Below, in pieces: positions 28,721 to 38,122 of a stretch of DNA of 64,000 bases. The DNA is taken from the NCBI RefSeq assembly GCF_023130475.1, contig NZ_JAKHEX010000001.1, positions 313,706 through 377,705 of the forward strand. Direction: 5' to 3'. Each line of letters starts with the position of its first letter. The first letter of the stretch is position 1. Under the pieces are notes generated by a model, which saw only the letters and a list, made by a program, of their open reading frames with translations, was not told the DNA's origin and did no database searches. The position numbers were made by a program, and so were the translations under genes. The DNA comes from Aciditerrimonas ferrireducens. Lineage in GTDB: Bacteria; Actinomycetota; Acidimicrobiia; Acidimicrobiales; UBA8190.

Positions 28721-30007
28721 GTGGCAGGGTCCACGGCACCCCCGAGCTCGGCCCGCCGATCCCGCCCTGGCGAGCCGACCTCGCCGGCCGCTGCCCGGGC
28801 GCTGGCGAAGGCGGCGGCCCGTCGGCGAGCTGCCGTGCGGCGGCGGCGCACCGTGCTCGTGGCGCTGGTGGCGGTCCTCGTCGGGTTGCTCGTCGTCGTC
28901 TGGCCCTCGGGGCGGGCGGCCGTGGCCGTCCACCGGGTGGCCAGCGCCGCCCCGGTCCCCGCCGTCGTCGCCACCAGCCCTCCGATGGACGGGGCGCCCG
29001 TCCCTCCCACCGAGGCGGTCGAGCTGCGGACGACCACCGAGTCGGGGGTCGAGGTGGCCGATGCCCGCCTGAGCCCCCCGGTGGCGGGCAGCTGGCGCTG
29101 GTGCGAGGAGGACCTGCTCTGCTTCCAGCCCTCCTCCCCCTACCCCTTCGGGGCCCGAGAGACGCTCTCCTTGCCCCTCCGGCAGCCAGCGAGGGCCGGC
29201 CACCCGGCGCACGAGACGACCTTCGAGCTGACGTTCCAGGTGGTGGCCGGCGAGTCGATCGGCTTGGCCCAGGACCTCCTGGCCCAGCTCGGCTACCTGC
29301 CCCTGCGGCCCCCGGGCACCCTCCAGCCCCTCCCGGGGTCCTCCCGGCCCGGCGACGCCGACGGGGATCCCGACGACGTGGGGGTCCTCACGAGTGCGGC
29401 CGGCGAGGGCATGACCCTGGCACAGTCCCTCGGCTGGCGCTGGCCGTCGGTGCCCTCGAGCCTGCGGGCCCTCTGGACCCCGGGCACGAAGGGGGTCATG
29501 ACCGACGGGGCGATCGTCCAGTTCGACCGGGTCGAGGGCCTCGAGAGCGGGAGCTACCCGCCCTACCAGGCCACTTTGACCCCGGCCTTCTGGCAGGCCC
29601 TGTTGCGCGCCGCCCTGGCGAACCGGCGGGACCCCGACGACTACGCCTACGCCATGGTCTCCGAGCAGGAGCCCGAGACCCTGGTGGTCTGGAGCGACGG
29701 CCAGGACGCGTTGCGGACCCTGGTGAACACCGGCATCCCGGGCGGGGCGACCCCCGTGGGCACCTGGCCGGTCTACCTCCGCTACCCAGAGCAGACCATG
29801 CGGGGCACCACGGTGACCGGCCAGCCCTACGTCTACCCTGACGTGAAGGACGTGAACTACTTCACCGGGAACATCGCCATCCACGCCTTCCCCCGGGACC
29901 GCTACGGGTTCCCCCAGAGCCAGGGCTGCGTCGAGGTGCCCCCGTCGGTGGCCCCCGAGGTCTACGCCCTGCTCCACTACGGCAGCCTGGTCACCGTCCA
30001 GGCGTGA
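28721..30007 (+). CDS. L,D-transpeptidase (YkuD) with membrane anchor, paralogue 1
   Basis: This 428-residue protein has a basic N-terminus, one membrane segment near residue 45 (TVLVALVAVLVGLLVVV), an exported middle region, and a C-terminal YkuD domain. YkuD enzymes make 3-3 cross-links in peptidoglycan. The active-site stretch has IHAF and SQGCVEVP: the catalytic Cys is kept, but the usual SHGC reads SQGC. The segment LAQDLLAQLGYLPL resembles the linker of the neighbouring paralogue. GTG at 28,721 is chosen with AGGG six bases upstream. Gene 30,098 is convergent, tail to tail. Confidence 0.82.
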   Translation: MAGSTAPPSSARRSRPGEPTSPAAARALAKAAARRRAAVRRRRTVLVALVAVLVGLLVVVWPSGRAAVAVHRVASAAPVPAVVATSPPMDGAPVPPTEAVELRTTTESGVEVADARLSPPVAGSWRWCEEDLLCFQPSSPYPFGARETLSLPLRQPARAGHPAHETTFELTFQVVAGESIGLAQDLLAQLGYLPLRPPGTLQPLPGSSRPGDADGDPDDVGVLTSAAGEGMTLAQSLGWRWPSVPSSLRALWTPGTKGVMTDGAIVQFDRVEGLESGSYPPYQATLTPAFWQALLRAALANRRDPDDYAYAMVSEQEPETLVVWSDGQDALRTLVNTGIPGGATPVGTWPVYLRYPEQTMRGTTVTGQPYVYPDVKDVNYFTGNIAIHAFPRDRYGFPQSQGCVEVPPSVAPEVYALLHYGSLVTVQA

Positions 30008-30097
30008 GGGAAAGGCCAGCCCCGACCAACCGCCCCGACGTCCCCGGAGCAGCAGCCTGGGCGCCAAGGGCGGAGGCAGTCGGCGAGGGGGGCGGGC

Positions 30098-31378
30098 TCA
30101 GCTGGCGCTGCTGCCGGCTGGCTCGGGGAGGACGGTCACGACCGTCCCGTAGTGGATCCACTTCCAGGCCACCGCGGCGTTCGCCGGGGGGAGCTCCACG
30201 CACCCCAGGCTCTGGGGGAAGCCGTAGGCGGCGCGGACGAACCCGTGGATGGCCACCGACCCGTCGAAGTAGTTCACGTAGGGCACCCCGGGGTCGACGT
30301 AGGGCTGGCCGTCGGGATTGACCCCCCGCATGGTCTGGGAGCGGTAGCGGAGATAGACGAAGAAGGTGCCGACCGGTGTGGGGGTCTGCGGGATGCCCGT
30401 GTTGGCCACCGAGGTGAAGACCACCTGCCCGTCGTGCCAGAGGGTCAGGGACTCGGGCTCCTTCTGGGAGACCAGGGCGTAGGTGTAGCCCTCGGGATTC
30501 GTAGTCCCGTCCGAGAGGGCGGTCAGGAGGGTGGGCCAGAGGATCGGCCGGATGGAGGTGTAGGCCGGCAGCCCGTGGGTCCGCTCGAAGGCCACCATGG
30601 CCCCGGCCGTCACATGGTTGTCCACCCCGACCTGCCAGGCGGCCTCCAGGGTGGGGGGCGTGTTCGGCCAGCGCCAGCTGAAGTGACCCGCCGGCGGGTC
30701 GTAGAGGGCCTCGACCTGGGCGACGGTGTCGGTCGCTGGGGGCGTTTCGCCGCTCGGCGTCCAGGTGACGGGGAGGTAGCCCAGCTGGGCCAGCAGTTCC
30801 TGGAGCCGCAGGATCGACCCGTTCCGGACTTCGAAGCTGCTGGTCACGGTGGACGCCAAGGTGCCTCCCGTGGCGCTGTGGACCCCGCTCGGTCCCCCCG
30901 GCACGCTGACGGTCACGGTCGTGAGGGGCAGCTGGTCCTGGCTCGGGATGAAGCGCAGGGTCCGGTCGCCCAGTCGCTCCCAGCGGCCCGGCACCGAGGG
31001 CGAGAGGGTCGGCAGGGGCACCCGGTGGGCCAGCGGGGCCGAGAAGCGCACCGTCACGGCGCTGTTCGGGGCCGCGCCGGTCGTGCCGTTGGACGGCGTA
31101 ATGGCGACCACCCGCAGACCGCCGGTCGTGGTCTGGTGTCGGACGGCGCTGGCCGCCAGGGTGCCGCGCCCGTGGCCTTCAGCGCTCAGCTCCTCTTTCG
31201 ATCGCCGCGGGACGACCAGCCGGACGCCGACCAGAGCCAGGACCGCGGCCAGCCCGCCGACCACCAGGATCTCCACCGCCCGGACCACCCGGTGGGCCCA
31301 GCGAGCCGCAGGGCTGCCCCGCACGACCCGCGCGTGCCCCCGATGCCGAGCCCCCCGATGTCGAGCACCGTACGCCAC
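30098..31378 (-). CDS. L,D-transpeptidase (YkuD) with Ig-like domain, paralogue 2
   Basis: This protein of up to 426 residues has a membrane segment (VEILVVGGLAAVLALVGV), an Ig-like domain (residues ~90-175) and a C-terminal YkuD domain with IHGF and SLGCVELP. As in the convergent paralogue, the catalytic Cys is present but SHGC is changed, here to SLGC. The two share LQELLAQLGYLP and VANTGIPQTPTPVG-like stretches, so they arose by duplication. The GTG start at 31,378 lies inside the MFS frame; a GTG further in, before the membrane segment, may be the true start. Confidence 0.8.
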   Translation of the reverse strand: MAYGARHRGARHRGHARVVRGSPAARWAHRVVRAVEILVVGGLAAVLALVGVRLVVPRRSKEELSAEGHGRGTLAASAVRHQTTTGGLRVVAITPSNGTTGAAPNSAVTVRFSAPLAHRVPLPTLSPSVPGRWERLGDRTLRFIPSQDQLPLTTVTVSVPGGPSGVHSATGGTLASTVTSSFEVRNGSILRLQELLAQLGYLPVTWTPSGETPPATDTVAQVEALYDPPAGHFSWRWPNTPPTLEAAWQVGVDNHVTAGAMVAFERTHGLPAYTSIRPILWPTLLTALSDGTTNPEGYTYALVSQKEPESLTLWHDGQVVFTSVANTGIPQTPTPVGTFFVYLRYRSQTMRGVNPDGQPYVDPGVPYVNYFDGSVAIHGFVRAAYGFPQSLGCVELPPANAAVAWKWIHYGTVVTVLPEPAGSSAS

Positions 31379-32790
31379 GGACCCACCCTACGGTCCGGCT
31401 GCGGCGACCGGGTCGCGCCCGGGCGGGGCAGGGACCGACGGTCCTCGCCGGCCACACCGCTCGGCGCTCGTCCGAGGTGGCGGCGGCCCGCGCCGAAGGC
31501 GACCACGGCCACGACGGCCAGGGCGGCGCACAGCGCCCAGGCCACGTGGAAGCCCAGATGGTCGGCGACGAGGCCGAAGCCCAAGGGACCGACCATGCCG
31601 CCCACGTAGGTGCCGACCTGGGTCACCCCGGTCGCTCGGGCCGGGTTCTCGGGGTAGGCCCGGACGACGGCCAGGTTGAACAAGCCGTTGTAGCCCCAGC
31701 CGGCGCCGTAGGCAACCAGCACGCCGGGCACCAAAAGGGGCAGAGTGCCGGTGGCCAGGCAGGCGTAGCCCAGGGCGCCAACGGCGATGAGGCGGCCGAC
31801 GGTGCCCAGGTGGGCCAGGGAGGCCTGCCGGCCTCGCACCCCGCTCCGGTCGGCTCGCCAGCCGAAGCCCACTCGGGCCGAGAGGCCCACGGCGCTGCCG
31901 GCGGCCGAGAGGACCCCGGCGAGGCCCGGACTGACCCCGTCGTGCACCGCGCCGGAGACCACGAAGGCCCCCATGGCGTTCGAGGCGGCCACGGCGCAGG
32001 CCATCGCTGCCGCCAGGGGCACGAGCGGGCGCGGATCGAAGCCCCGGGCGGCGGCGAGACCCCCAGAGCGGGGTGTCGGGACGGGGCCCGCTCGGGTGGG
32101 ATCGGGCATTGCCGACCGGGTGCTCGTGTCTCGGGTCGTCGTCCCCGGCCGGGTCGACGCGCCGGGCACCAGCTGCCGGCCGGCGCTGGCCAGGACCGCC
32201 CCGACGAGCAGGACCAGACCGGTGGCGGCCAGGTAGGCGGCTCGCCAGCCGAGGGTCAGGGCCAGGGCTGGCACGGCCAGGCCCGAGAGGAGCGTGGCGC
32301 TCGGGATGGCCGCCTGCTTGATGCCGAACGCCAGTCCCTGACGGTGGTCCGAGACGGCGCGGGAGAGCAAGAGGTTGACCGCCGGCTGCATGGCCCCGTT
32401 CGAGAGTCCGCCGATCCCCAGGGAGACCAGGAGCACCGGCAGGTCGACGGTGGCCAGGCCCGCCCCCAGGAGGCTGGCGACGGCCAGGCCGATGGCTGCC
32501 AGCATGACCTGCCAGGAGCCCACCCGTTCGGCGAGCTTCCCGGCCCGGACCGAGCTCAGCGCCGAGGTCCCGAAGAACGTGGCCACCGCCCCGCCGATGG
32601 CCGTGGCGTTCACGTGCAGGCCGGCCTCCAGCTGCACCGCGAGGGCTCCGGTCAGGAACACCGGCATCACACCGGCCGCAGCGGCGGCGATCGCCAAGGC
32701 CACGCTGGCCGACTGCCGGGACGGGCGGTGTCCGGGAACAGCCGGGGAGGGACCCGACGGGGCGGGCTGGTCGAAGCGCGAAGGAGGCAC
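31186..32790 (-). CDS. Major facilitator superfamily transporter
   Basis: A 534-residue frame with about twelve hydrophobic segments over the first ~440 residues, including LAIAAAAAGVMPVFLTGALA and LVAYGAGWGYNGLFNLAVV, and short basic loops such as FGWRADRSG. It is most like MFS drug or metabolite exporters; the substrate is unknown. The fold ends near 31,490. The last ~100 codons overlap the L,D-transpeptidase N-terminus in another frame and are Trp/Arg/Gly-rich, so the real stop may have been lost by an indel. GTG is the assumed start. Confidence 0.72.
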   Translation of the reverse strand: MPPSRFDQPAPSGPSPAVPGHRPSRQSASVALAIAAAAAGVMPVFLTGALAVQLEAGLHVNATAIGGAVATFFGTSALSSVRAGKLAERVGSWQVMLAAIGLAVASLLGAGLATVDLPVLLVSLGIGGLSNGAMQPAVNLLLSRAVSDHRQGLAFGIKQAAIPSATLLSGLAVPALALTLGWRAAYLAATGLVLLVGAVLASAGRQLVPGASTRPGTTTRDTSTRSAMPDPTRAGPVPTPRSGGLAAARGFDPRPLVPLAAAMACAVAASNAMGAFVVSGAVHDGVSPGLAGVLSAAGSAVGLSARVGFGWRADRSGVRGRQASLAHLGTVGRLIAVGALGYACLATGTLPLLVPGVLVAYGAGWGYNGLFNLAVVRAYPENPARATGVTQVGTYVGGMVGPLGFGLVADHLGFHVAWALCAALAVVAVVAFGAGRRHLGRAPSGVAGEDRRSLPRPGATRSPQPDRRVGPWRTVLDIGGLGIGGTRGSCGAALRLAGPTGWSGRWRSWWSAGWPRSWLWSASGWSSRGDRKRS

Positions 32791-32975
32791 CCTGCCCGAA
32801 GAGGCTACCGAGTGGCGCGCTCCAGCGGCGCTACCACGGAGTTGGGGCGCTATTGATGGGCTGTTGGGCTATCACTTTGTTAAGTTCGACCCACGGTTCC
32901 CGAGTGGGGATGCCTCGGGTGGTATGAGGCCGGGTGTGGCGGCCTCTGCTGACTCGTGGCTGGGAGGGGGTGAGC

Positions 32976-34739
32976 GTGGTCGAGCGACAGGGGAGCGACC
33001 TGGCAGCTGCTCGCCTGCGCTCGGTCCTGGCGGCTGCTCGGGACGCCTTCGTGGAGTGCGACGCCGAGGGGCGGGTCTCGGCCTGGAACCGCCAAGCCGA
33101 GGTGCTCCTCGGCTGGCCAGCCCACGAGGTCCTCGGGCAACCGGTCGCTGAGGTCCTTGTGCCCGAGCGCTGCCGGGCTGCCTTCCTGGCCGACCTCCAA
33201 GGCCTTCGACCGGGGGACCTGGCCGTGGCTCGGGAGTTGACGGTTCGCCGACGGGACGGGGCTGAGCTGGAGGTGGCCCTGGTGGGCTACGTGCTGGACG
33301 GCCCGGAGGGTCGGGTGGTGGGCGGGTTCCTGCGGGACCTACAAGCCGACCGGGCGGCCGAGGAGGCCCTGGCCCAGGCGTACCTCCACGACTCCCTGAC
33401 CGGCTTGCCGAACCGGACCCTCTTCACCTACCGATTGGCCTACGCCCTGGCTCGCCGGACCGGCCAGCCCGGCACGGTGGCCGTCTCGGTCATCGACCTG
33501 GACCGGTTCAAGGCCATCAACGACGCGCTGGGCCACGAGGTGGGGGACGAGGTCCTCGTGGCCGTGGCCGAGCGACTCCGCCGGGCCGACGGCTCGGCCG
33601 AGGTCATCGCCCGGCTGGGGGGCGACGAGTTCCTGGTGCTCTTCGACCGGGAGGACGCCGAGGCCGAGGCCCTGGCCTTCGCCGAGCGGGCCCTGGCCCT
33701 CTTGGCCGAGCCCTTGGTCGTGGCCGGGGCCGAGGTCTTCGTCTCGGCCAGCATCGGGGTGGCAGCCACGGACAGCTCCTCCCCGGAGGCCACGGCCCTG
33801 CTCTCGGACGCCGACTCGGCCATGTACCACGCCAAGCGCCAGGGCGGCGGGGTCGTCTCGGTGTTCGGCCACGCCCTTCGGACCGCGGTGGTGGACCGCT
33901 GGGCCACCGAGCACGGCCTGCACCGGGCCTTGGACCGGGGGGAGCTCCGGGTGCACTACCAGCCGGTGGTGGAGGTCCGGACCCTGGTGCCGGTGGCCCT
34001 CGAGGCCCTCGTCCGCTGGGAGCATCCCGAGTGGGGCCTTGTGGCCCCCGACCGCTTCGTGCCGGTGGCCGAGGAGAGCGGCTTGATCGTGCCCATGGGC
34101 CGTCTCGTCCTCGAGCAGGTCTGCCAGCAGCTGCGCCGCTGGGTCGAGGCGCTCGACCTCCACGGCGAGGGGCCGCAGACCCTGGGCAGCGGGGTGGTGG
34201 AGGTGAACCTCTCGGCTCGGCAGATCGACCATCCCCAGCTGGTGCCCACGGTCGAGGCCGTGGTGGCGGCGGCCGGGGTGCCCCCCTCGTGGTTGACCTT
34301 CGAGATCACCGAGAGCGCCCTCATGCGGGACGCCGCTCGGGCCCTGGGGGTGCTGCGGGCCCTGAAGGACCTCGGGGTGTCCCTGGCCGTCGACGACTTC
34401 GGCACCGGCTACTCCTCGTTGAGCTATCTCCAGCGCTTCCCCCTCGACGTCTTGAAGGTCGACCGGAGCTTCGTCGCCGAGCTGGGTCGGGACGGCGGAG
34501 CCCGGGCCATCGTGGCGGCCGTGGTCGGGCTGGCCCACAGCCTGGGCCTGGCCGTGGTGGCCGAAGGGGTCGAGACCGAGGCCCAGCTGCAGGTCCTCGA
34601 CGAGCTGGGCTGCGACTACGCCCAGGGGTTCCTCTTCGCCCGCCCCGCAGCGCCCGAGGACCTCGCCGAGGAGCTCCTGCCCGGGTTCCGCGCCGGCCTG
34701 CCCCTCGCGGCAGGGGCGTGGCCCGGTCCGGCTGCCTGA
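32976..34739 (+). CDS. PAS-GGDEF-EAL cyclic-di-GMP turnover protein
   Basis: This 587-residue soluble protein has a PAS domain (~20-125: FVECDAEGRVSAWNRQAEVLLGW in parts), a GGDEF domain with an intact RLGGDEF motif near residue 213, and an EAL domain with ALEALVRW near 341 and DDFGTGYSSL. Both catalytic motifs are intact, so it could make and degrade cyclic-di-GMP, with PAS sensing a signal. GTG at 32,976 is chosen because GGGAGGGG stands six bases before it. It is divergent from the MFS gene. Confidence 0.92.
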   Translation: MVERQGSDLAAARLRSVLAAARDAFVECDAEGRVSAWNRQAEVLLGWPAHEVLGQPVAEVLVPERCRAAFLADLQGLRPGDLAVARELTVRRRDGAELEVALVGYVLDGPEGRVVGGFLRDLQADRAAEEALAQAYLHDSLTGLPNRTLFTYRLAYALARRTGQPGTVAVSVIDLDRFKAINDALGHEVGDEVLVAVAERLRRADGSAEVIARLGGDEFLVLFDREDAEAEALAFAERALALLAEPLVVAGAEVFVSASIGVAATDSSSPEATALLSDADSAMYHAKRQGGGVVSVFGHALRTAVVDRWATEHGLHRALDRGELRVHYQPVVEVRTLVPVALEALVRWEHPEWGLVAPDRFVPVAEESGLIVPMGRLVLEQVCQQLRRWVEALDLHGEGPQTLGSGVVEVNLSARQIDHPQLVPTVEAVVAAAGVPPSWLTFEITESALMRDAARALGVLRALKDLGVSLAVDDFGTGYSSLSYLQRFPLDVLKVDRSFVAELGRDGGARAIVAAVVGLAHSLGLAVVAEGVETEAQLQVLDELGCDYAQGFLFARPAAPEDLAEELLPGFRAGLPLAAGAWPGPAA

Positions 34740-34755
34740 ACCGCCGGGCCGCTAC

Positions 34756-35619
34756 TCAGCGCGCCGGCTCCTCGGTCCGACCGTCCATGGCCCTGGCCAG
34801 CTGGGCCATGCGCTCGGGGGTCCAGCGCCGCACGCTCATGGACTGGCTGGCGGTCGCCAACAGGGTGCCGTCCTCGGCGAAGAGGTTGGCCCGACCATGG
34901 GCGAACCCGCCGACGGTGGCGTCGATGGCCACATCAGCCAGGATCCACTCGGTCGGGACCAGGCGCACCACCCGGATGGTGTTGTCCAGGCTCCGGCTGC
35001 CGGTCGGCACGCCGACGGCGTGGCTGACCCCCCCGGTGACGTAGTCCCCGAGGACCGCCAAGGTGGCGGCCGACGGTTCGAGGTGGCCCGGGACCCGGAA
35101 CCACCAGGCGCTCCTGCCCTCGCTGGGCTGGCCGTCGAGCTCGGCCATGGCCCGGCCGCCGGCCAGGCGCTGCTCGACCCGGGCGAAGACCGTCTCGCCG
35201 GGGAAGGGCAGGCGGTCCTGGGGCGGACAGGCCCCTGGCGGGGGCACCTCGGGCGGGGCGGCGAACACCTGGTCGGCCACGTCCGGTTCGGCCACCTGGC
35301 CGAGCGCGGCGTTCACCGTCAGGACCTCGGCGTCGCCCAGCACCGCCACCGCCCGGGCCTGGGTGGTGGCCCGGCCGACCGCCGCCAGGGTGACCTGCCA
35401 TCGCAGCTCCGCCCCGACCGGGGCGTGGGCCAGGTACTGGGCGGCGGCCCAGACCGTCGGCCGCTTCGCCGCCCCCTCGATGGCCACGATGCCCGCAGCC
35501 AGGCCGCAGCCCCCGAAGAGGAAGCGGCCGGGGGTGGAGATGGCCGGGGTGACCCGAAGGCGCCACCAGCGCCGGTCGTCGCTGACCGGCTCGATGCCCA
35601 AGAACCGCTGCGCGTCCAC
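34756..35619 (-). CDS. Acyl-CoA thioesterase (TesB-like double hot-dog)
   Basis: This 287-residue protein has features of the TesB/acyl-CoA thioesterase II group: GRFLFGGCGLAAGIVAIEGAA near residue 31 and a second half with RSLDNTIRVVRLVPTEWIL and GFAHGRANLFAEDGTLLA in parts. It would release free acids from acyl-CoA. It lies 86 bases after the acyl-CoA ligase on the same strand. GTG at 35,619 has GAGGAGGAGG about ten bases upstream. Substrate is unknown. Confidence 0.8.
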   Translation of the reverse strand: MDAQRFLGIEPVSDDRRWWRLRVTPAISTPGRFLFGGCGLAAGIVAIEGAAKRPTVWAAAQYLAHAPVGAELRWQVTLAAVGRATTQARAVAVLGDAEVLTVNAALGQVAEPDVADQVFAAPPEVPPPGACPPQDRLPFPGETVFARVEQRLAGGRAMAELDGQPSEGRSAWWFRVPGHLEPSAATLAVLGDYVTGGVSHAVGVPTGSRSLDNTIRVVRLVPTEWILADVAIDATVGGFAHGRANLFAEDGTLLATASQSMSVRRWTPERMAQLARAMDGRTEEPAR

Positions 35620-35705
35620 CCTCGACGTGCCTCCTCCTCGCCGACCGGCTGCTCCGAGCGGCCCCGCCGCCGACCGGTCCGGGCCGCCCCCTGCTCCCCC
35701 CTGGT

Positions 35706-37280
35706 CTAGTTCACCAGCCGGTCCCGCCCCGCCCAGTACTCGGCCCGGAGCTTGAACTTCTGGAGCTTGCCGGTGGCGGTCCGGGGCAGGCTCTCCCGCA
35801 GTTCCACGCTCGTCGGGCACTTGAAGTGGGCAAGGCGGTCCCGACAGTGGGCGATGAGGTCCTCGGGGGTGGCCGTCGCCCCCTCCTTCAGGACCACCAG
35901 GGCCTTCACCGTCTCGCCCCAGCGCTCGTCGGGGACCCCGATGACCGCAGCCTCGGCCACCGCCGGGTGCTGGTAGAGGCAGTCCTCGACCTCGATGGAC
36001 GAGACGTTCTCCCCGCCGGTGATGATGACGTCCTTCTTGCGGTCCGAGATCACGAGCGAGGTCCGGCCCGCCGCCTGCCCGTTCTCGGGGCCGTCGACCT
36101 CGAAGTGGCCCCCGTCGCCGGTGTGGAACCACCCCCCGGCCAGGGCCTCGGCGCTGGCCTCGGGCTGGCGCCAGTAGCCGGCGAAGACGTGGTTGGCCTG
36201 CGCCAGGACCTCGCCGTCGGGGGCCAGCTGGAGCCGAACCCCGACCGCCGGGGTGCCGGCCCGGGAGAGCCGCCGGGCCCGCTCGGCGCTGTCCAGGCCC
36301 GCCCACTCGACCGGGGCCCGGTTGACGGTCAGCAGCGGCGAGGTCTCGGTCAGGCCGTAGATCTGGATGAACTCCCAGCCCAGCTCGGTCTCCAGTCGTT
36401 CGATGACCCGGGAGGGCGGGGGCGCGCCCGCCACCACCATCCGGACCCGGTCCCGACCCGGGAGCGCCTCGCCCCGCTCGAGGCGGGCGGCCGCCGCCCC
36501 GAGGATGGCCGCTACCACCGCCGGGGCGCCGCTCAGCAAGGTGACCCCCTCCTGCTCGACGCGCTGGAGGATCTGCTCCCCGTCGACCTTCCGCTGGACC
36601 ACCTGGGGACACCCCATGCCGGTCAGGCCGTAGGGCATGCCCCAGCCGTTGCAGTGGAACATCGGCAGGGTGTGCAGGTAGCGGTCCCGGTCCGAGAGCT
36701 GGGTGTGCCAGCCCAGCACGACGGCGTTCAGCCAGCAGTTCCGGTGGGTGAGCTGGACCCCCTTGGGCCGGGCGGTGGTCCCCGAGGTGTAGTTGATCGA
36801 GCAGGTGTCGTCCTCCTCGACCACCGCGTCCTCCTCCCCGGGCAGCGGCGCCGCCCAGGTCGGCTGGACGGCCTGCCCGTCCAGGACGATCCGGTGGCGG
36901 ACCGGCAGACCGGCCGTCAGCGACTCCTGGTCGGGGTCGACCAGGAGGACCTCGGCCCCGCTGTGCTCCACGATGTAGCCGATCTCCTCGGGCTGGAGCC
37001 GGTAGTTGATGGGCACGAGGACCCGGCCGTAGGCCGAGACGCCGAAGAAGGCGGTGAGGAACCGACCGGAGTTCGGGCTCACGATGGCCACCCGCCCGCC
37101 CCGGGGCACCCCGAGGCGCTGGAGGCCCTCGGCCAGGCAGCGGGCCCGGCCGGCCAGCTCGGCGTAGGTGATCCGCCCCAGGGAACCGGCCACGCCCGGC
37201 TCGTCGACCAGGGCGGTCCGCTCCGGGTAGACCTGGACGGCGCGGTCCAGGAAGTCGGCCACGGTCAGTGGCAGGCGCAT
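35706..37280 (-). CDS. AMP-dependent acyl-CoA synthetase/ligase
   Basis: This 524-residue ligase forms acyl-CoA through an acyl-adenylate. The ATP loop NYTSGTTARPKG is at residues 163-174. The motif IYGLTETSPL and GWFHTGDGG follow, and the C-terminal PRTATGKLQK carries the catalytic Lys. The sequence is nearest to medium- or aryl-chain ligases. The encapsulin gene lies 38 bases upstream on the same strand and the thioesterase follows, so one transcript may carry all, though a functional link to encapsulin is not evident. Confidence 0.88.
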   Translation of the reverse strand: MRLPLTVADFLDRAVQVYPERTALVDEPGVAGSLGRITYAELAGRARCLAEGLQRLGVPRGGRVAIVSPNSGRFLTAFFGVSAYGRVLVPINYRLQPEEIGYIVEHSGAEVLLVDPDQESLTAGLPVRHRIVLDGQAVQPTWAAPLPGEEDAVVEEDDTCSINYTSGTTARPKGVQLTHRNCWLNAVVLGWHTQLSDRDRYLHTLPMFHCNGWGMPYGLTGMGCPQVVQRKVDGEQILQRVEQEGVTLLSGAPAVVAAILGAAAARLERGEALPGRDRVRMVVAGAPPPSRVIERLETELGWEFIQIYGLTETSPLLTVNRAPVEWAGLDSAERARRLSRAGTPAVGVRLQLAPDGEVLAQANHVFAGYWRQPEASAEALAGGWFHTGDGGHFEVDGPENGQAAGRTSLVISDRKKDVIITGGENVSSIEVEDCLYQHPAVAEAAVIGVPDERWGETVKALVVLKEGATATPEDLIAHCRDRLAHFKCPTSVELRESLPRTATGKLQKFKLRAEYWAGRDRLVN

Positions 37281-37318
37281 GGTCTTCCCCCTCCCTCAGT
37301 CCCGGCCCTGCTCGGCCC

Positions 37319-38122
37319 TCAGCGACCCCCGATGACCACGGCCGCCTCGGGGCCGTGGTTCGAGAAGGTCAGCAGCTCGTCGAGCAGCAGGTGGACCCGC
37401 TGGTCGTCGTGGGCTACGTAGCCCAGGCCCAGGTCCTCCCCGACCTGGAGCTCGAAGTCCCCGCCCCGCAGGGAGAGGACCACCGCTCCCTCGAGGGCCG
37501 CCGCCGGCACCACCGGGCCCTGGGTCACCAGGCGGACGTGCTCGAGGACCGGGTAGCCCCCGTGCTCGCTGGCCTGCAGCAAGGACGCGTGGAGCTGGGG
37601 GCTGAGCGCCACCCCGTAGGGACCCTCGACCCCGGCCCGCTCCAGCTGCCCGACCGCCTTGGCCACCGCCTTGGGGAAGCTGGCGGCGTCCCCGGCGAGT
37701 TCCACCGGGGAGTGGGGGCTGCCGGGGAGGATCCCGACGATGCCGGCCTCGGGAAGGCCGTGGAAGACCAGCCGGTCCTCCGCAAGGGCGATCCGGCCCG
37801 CGGCCTCGTCGAGCGCCCCGAGGTCGGGGTCGGCCCCACCCCGGTCCACTACGGCCAGCTCCTCCAGGGCCAGCGCGCAGCGGACCTCGAGCTCGACCAT
37901 GGGCCGGACCTCCCGGCGCCGGGCCACCACCCCCTCGGCCGGCTCCGGCAGGGCGGCCACCCGCCCGAGGGCCACCCCCGGGTGGCCGTACCCCAGGGGG
38001 CCCGAGAAGTCGACCAGGCGTCGGGCCGCCAGGCTGCCCCGGAGCCGGCGGGCGGCCTGCTCGTCGAGGACCGCCCAGACGGCCTCGGTGACGGGCGCCA
38101 GGTGGCGCCGGCGCCGGCTCAC
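37319..38122 (-). CDS. Encapsulin nanocompartment shell protein
   Basis: This 267-residue protein is a type 1 encapsulin (HK97 fold). The N-terminus HLAPVTEAVWAVLDEQA and AARRLVDFSGPLGYGHPGV (read in parts) match the family pattern of a helix followed by ARRVVDVSGP. Later EDLGLGYVAHDDQRVHLL and an E-loop region fit. Such shells assemble from 60 copies and enclose cargo. The GTG start overlaps the stop of the cargo gene (GTGA), so both are made together. The ATP-dependent ligase gene follows after 38 bases. Confidence 0.92.
   Translation of the reverse strand: MSRRRRHLAPVTEAVWAVLDEQAARRLRGSLAARRLVDFSGPLGYGHPGVALGRVAALPEPAEGVVARRREVRPMVELEVRCALALEELAVVDRGGADPDLGALDEAAGRIALAEDRLVFHGLPEAGIVGILPGSPHSPVELAGDAASFPKAVAKAVGQLERAGVEGPYGVALSPQLHASLLQASEHGGYPVLEHVRLVTQGPVVPAAALEGAVVLSLRGGDFELQVGEDLGLGYVAHDDQRVHLLLDELLTFSNHGPEAAVVIGGR

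Noticed and set aside
32791-32975. Possible cyclic-di-GMP riboswitch before the GGDEF-EAL gene
   Set aside because: I could not draw the conserved GEMM core; only a moderately AT-rich divergent promoter region is visible.
37319-38122. Prophage capsid
   Set aside because: The HK97-like protein has the encapsulin N-terminus and an EncFtn cargo gene; no terminase, portal or tail genes are near.
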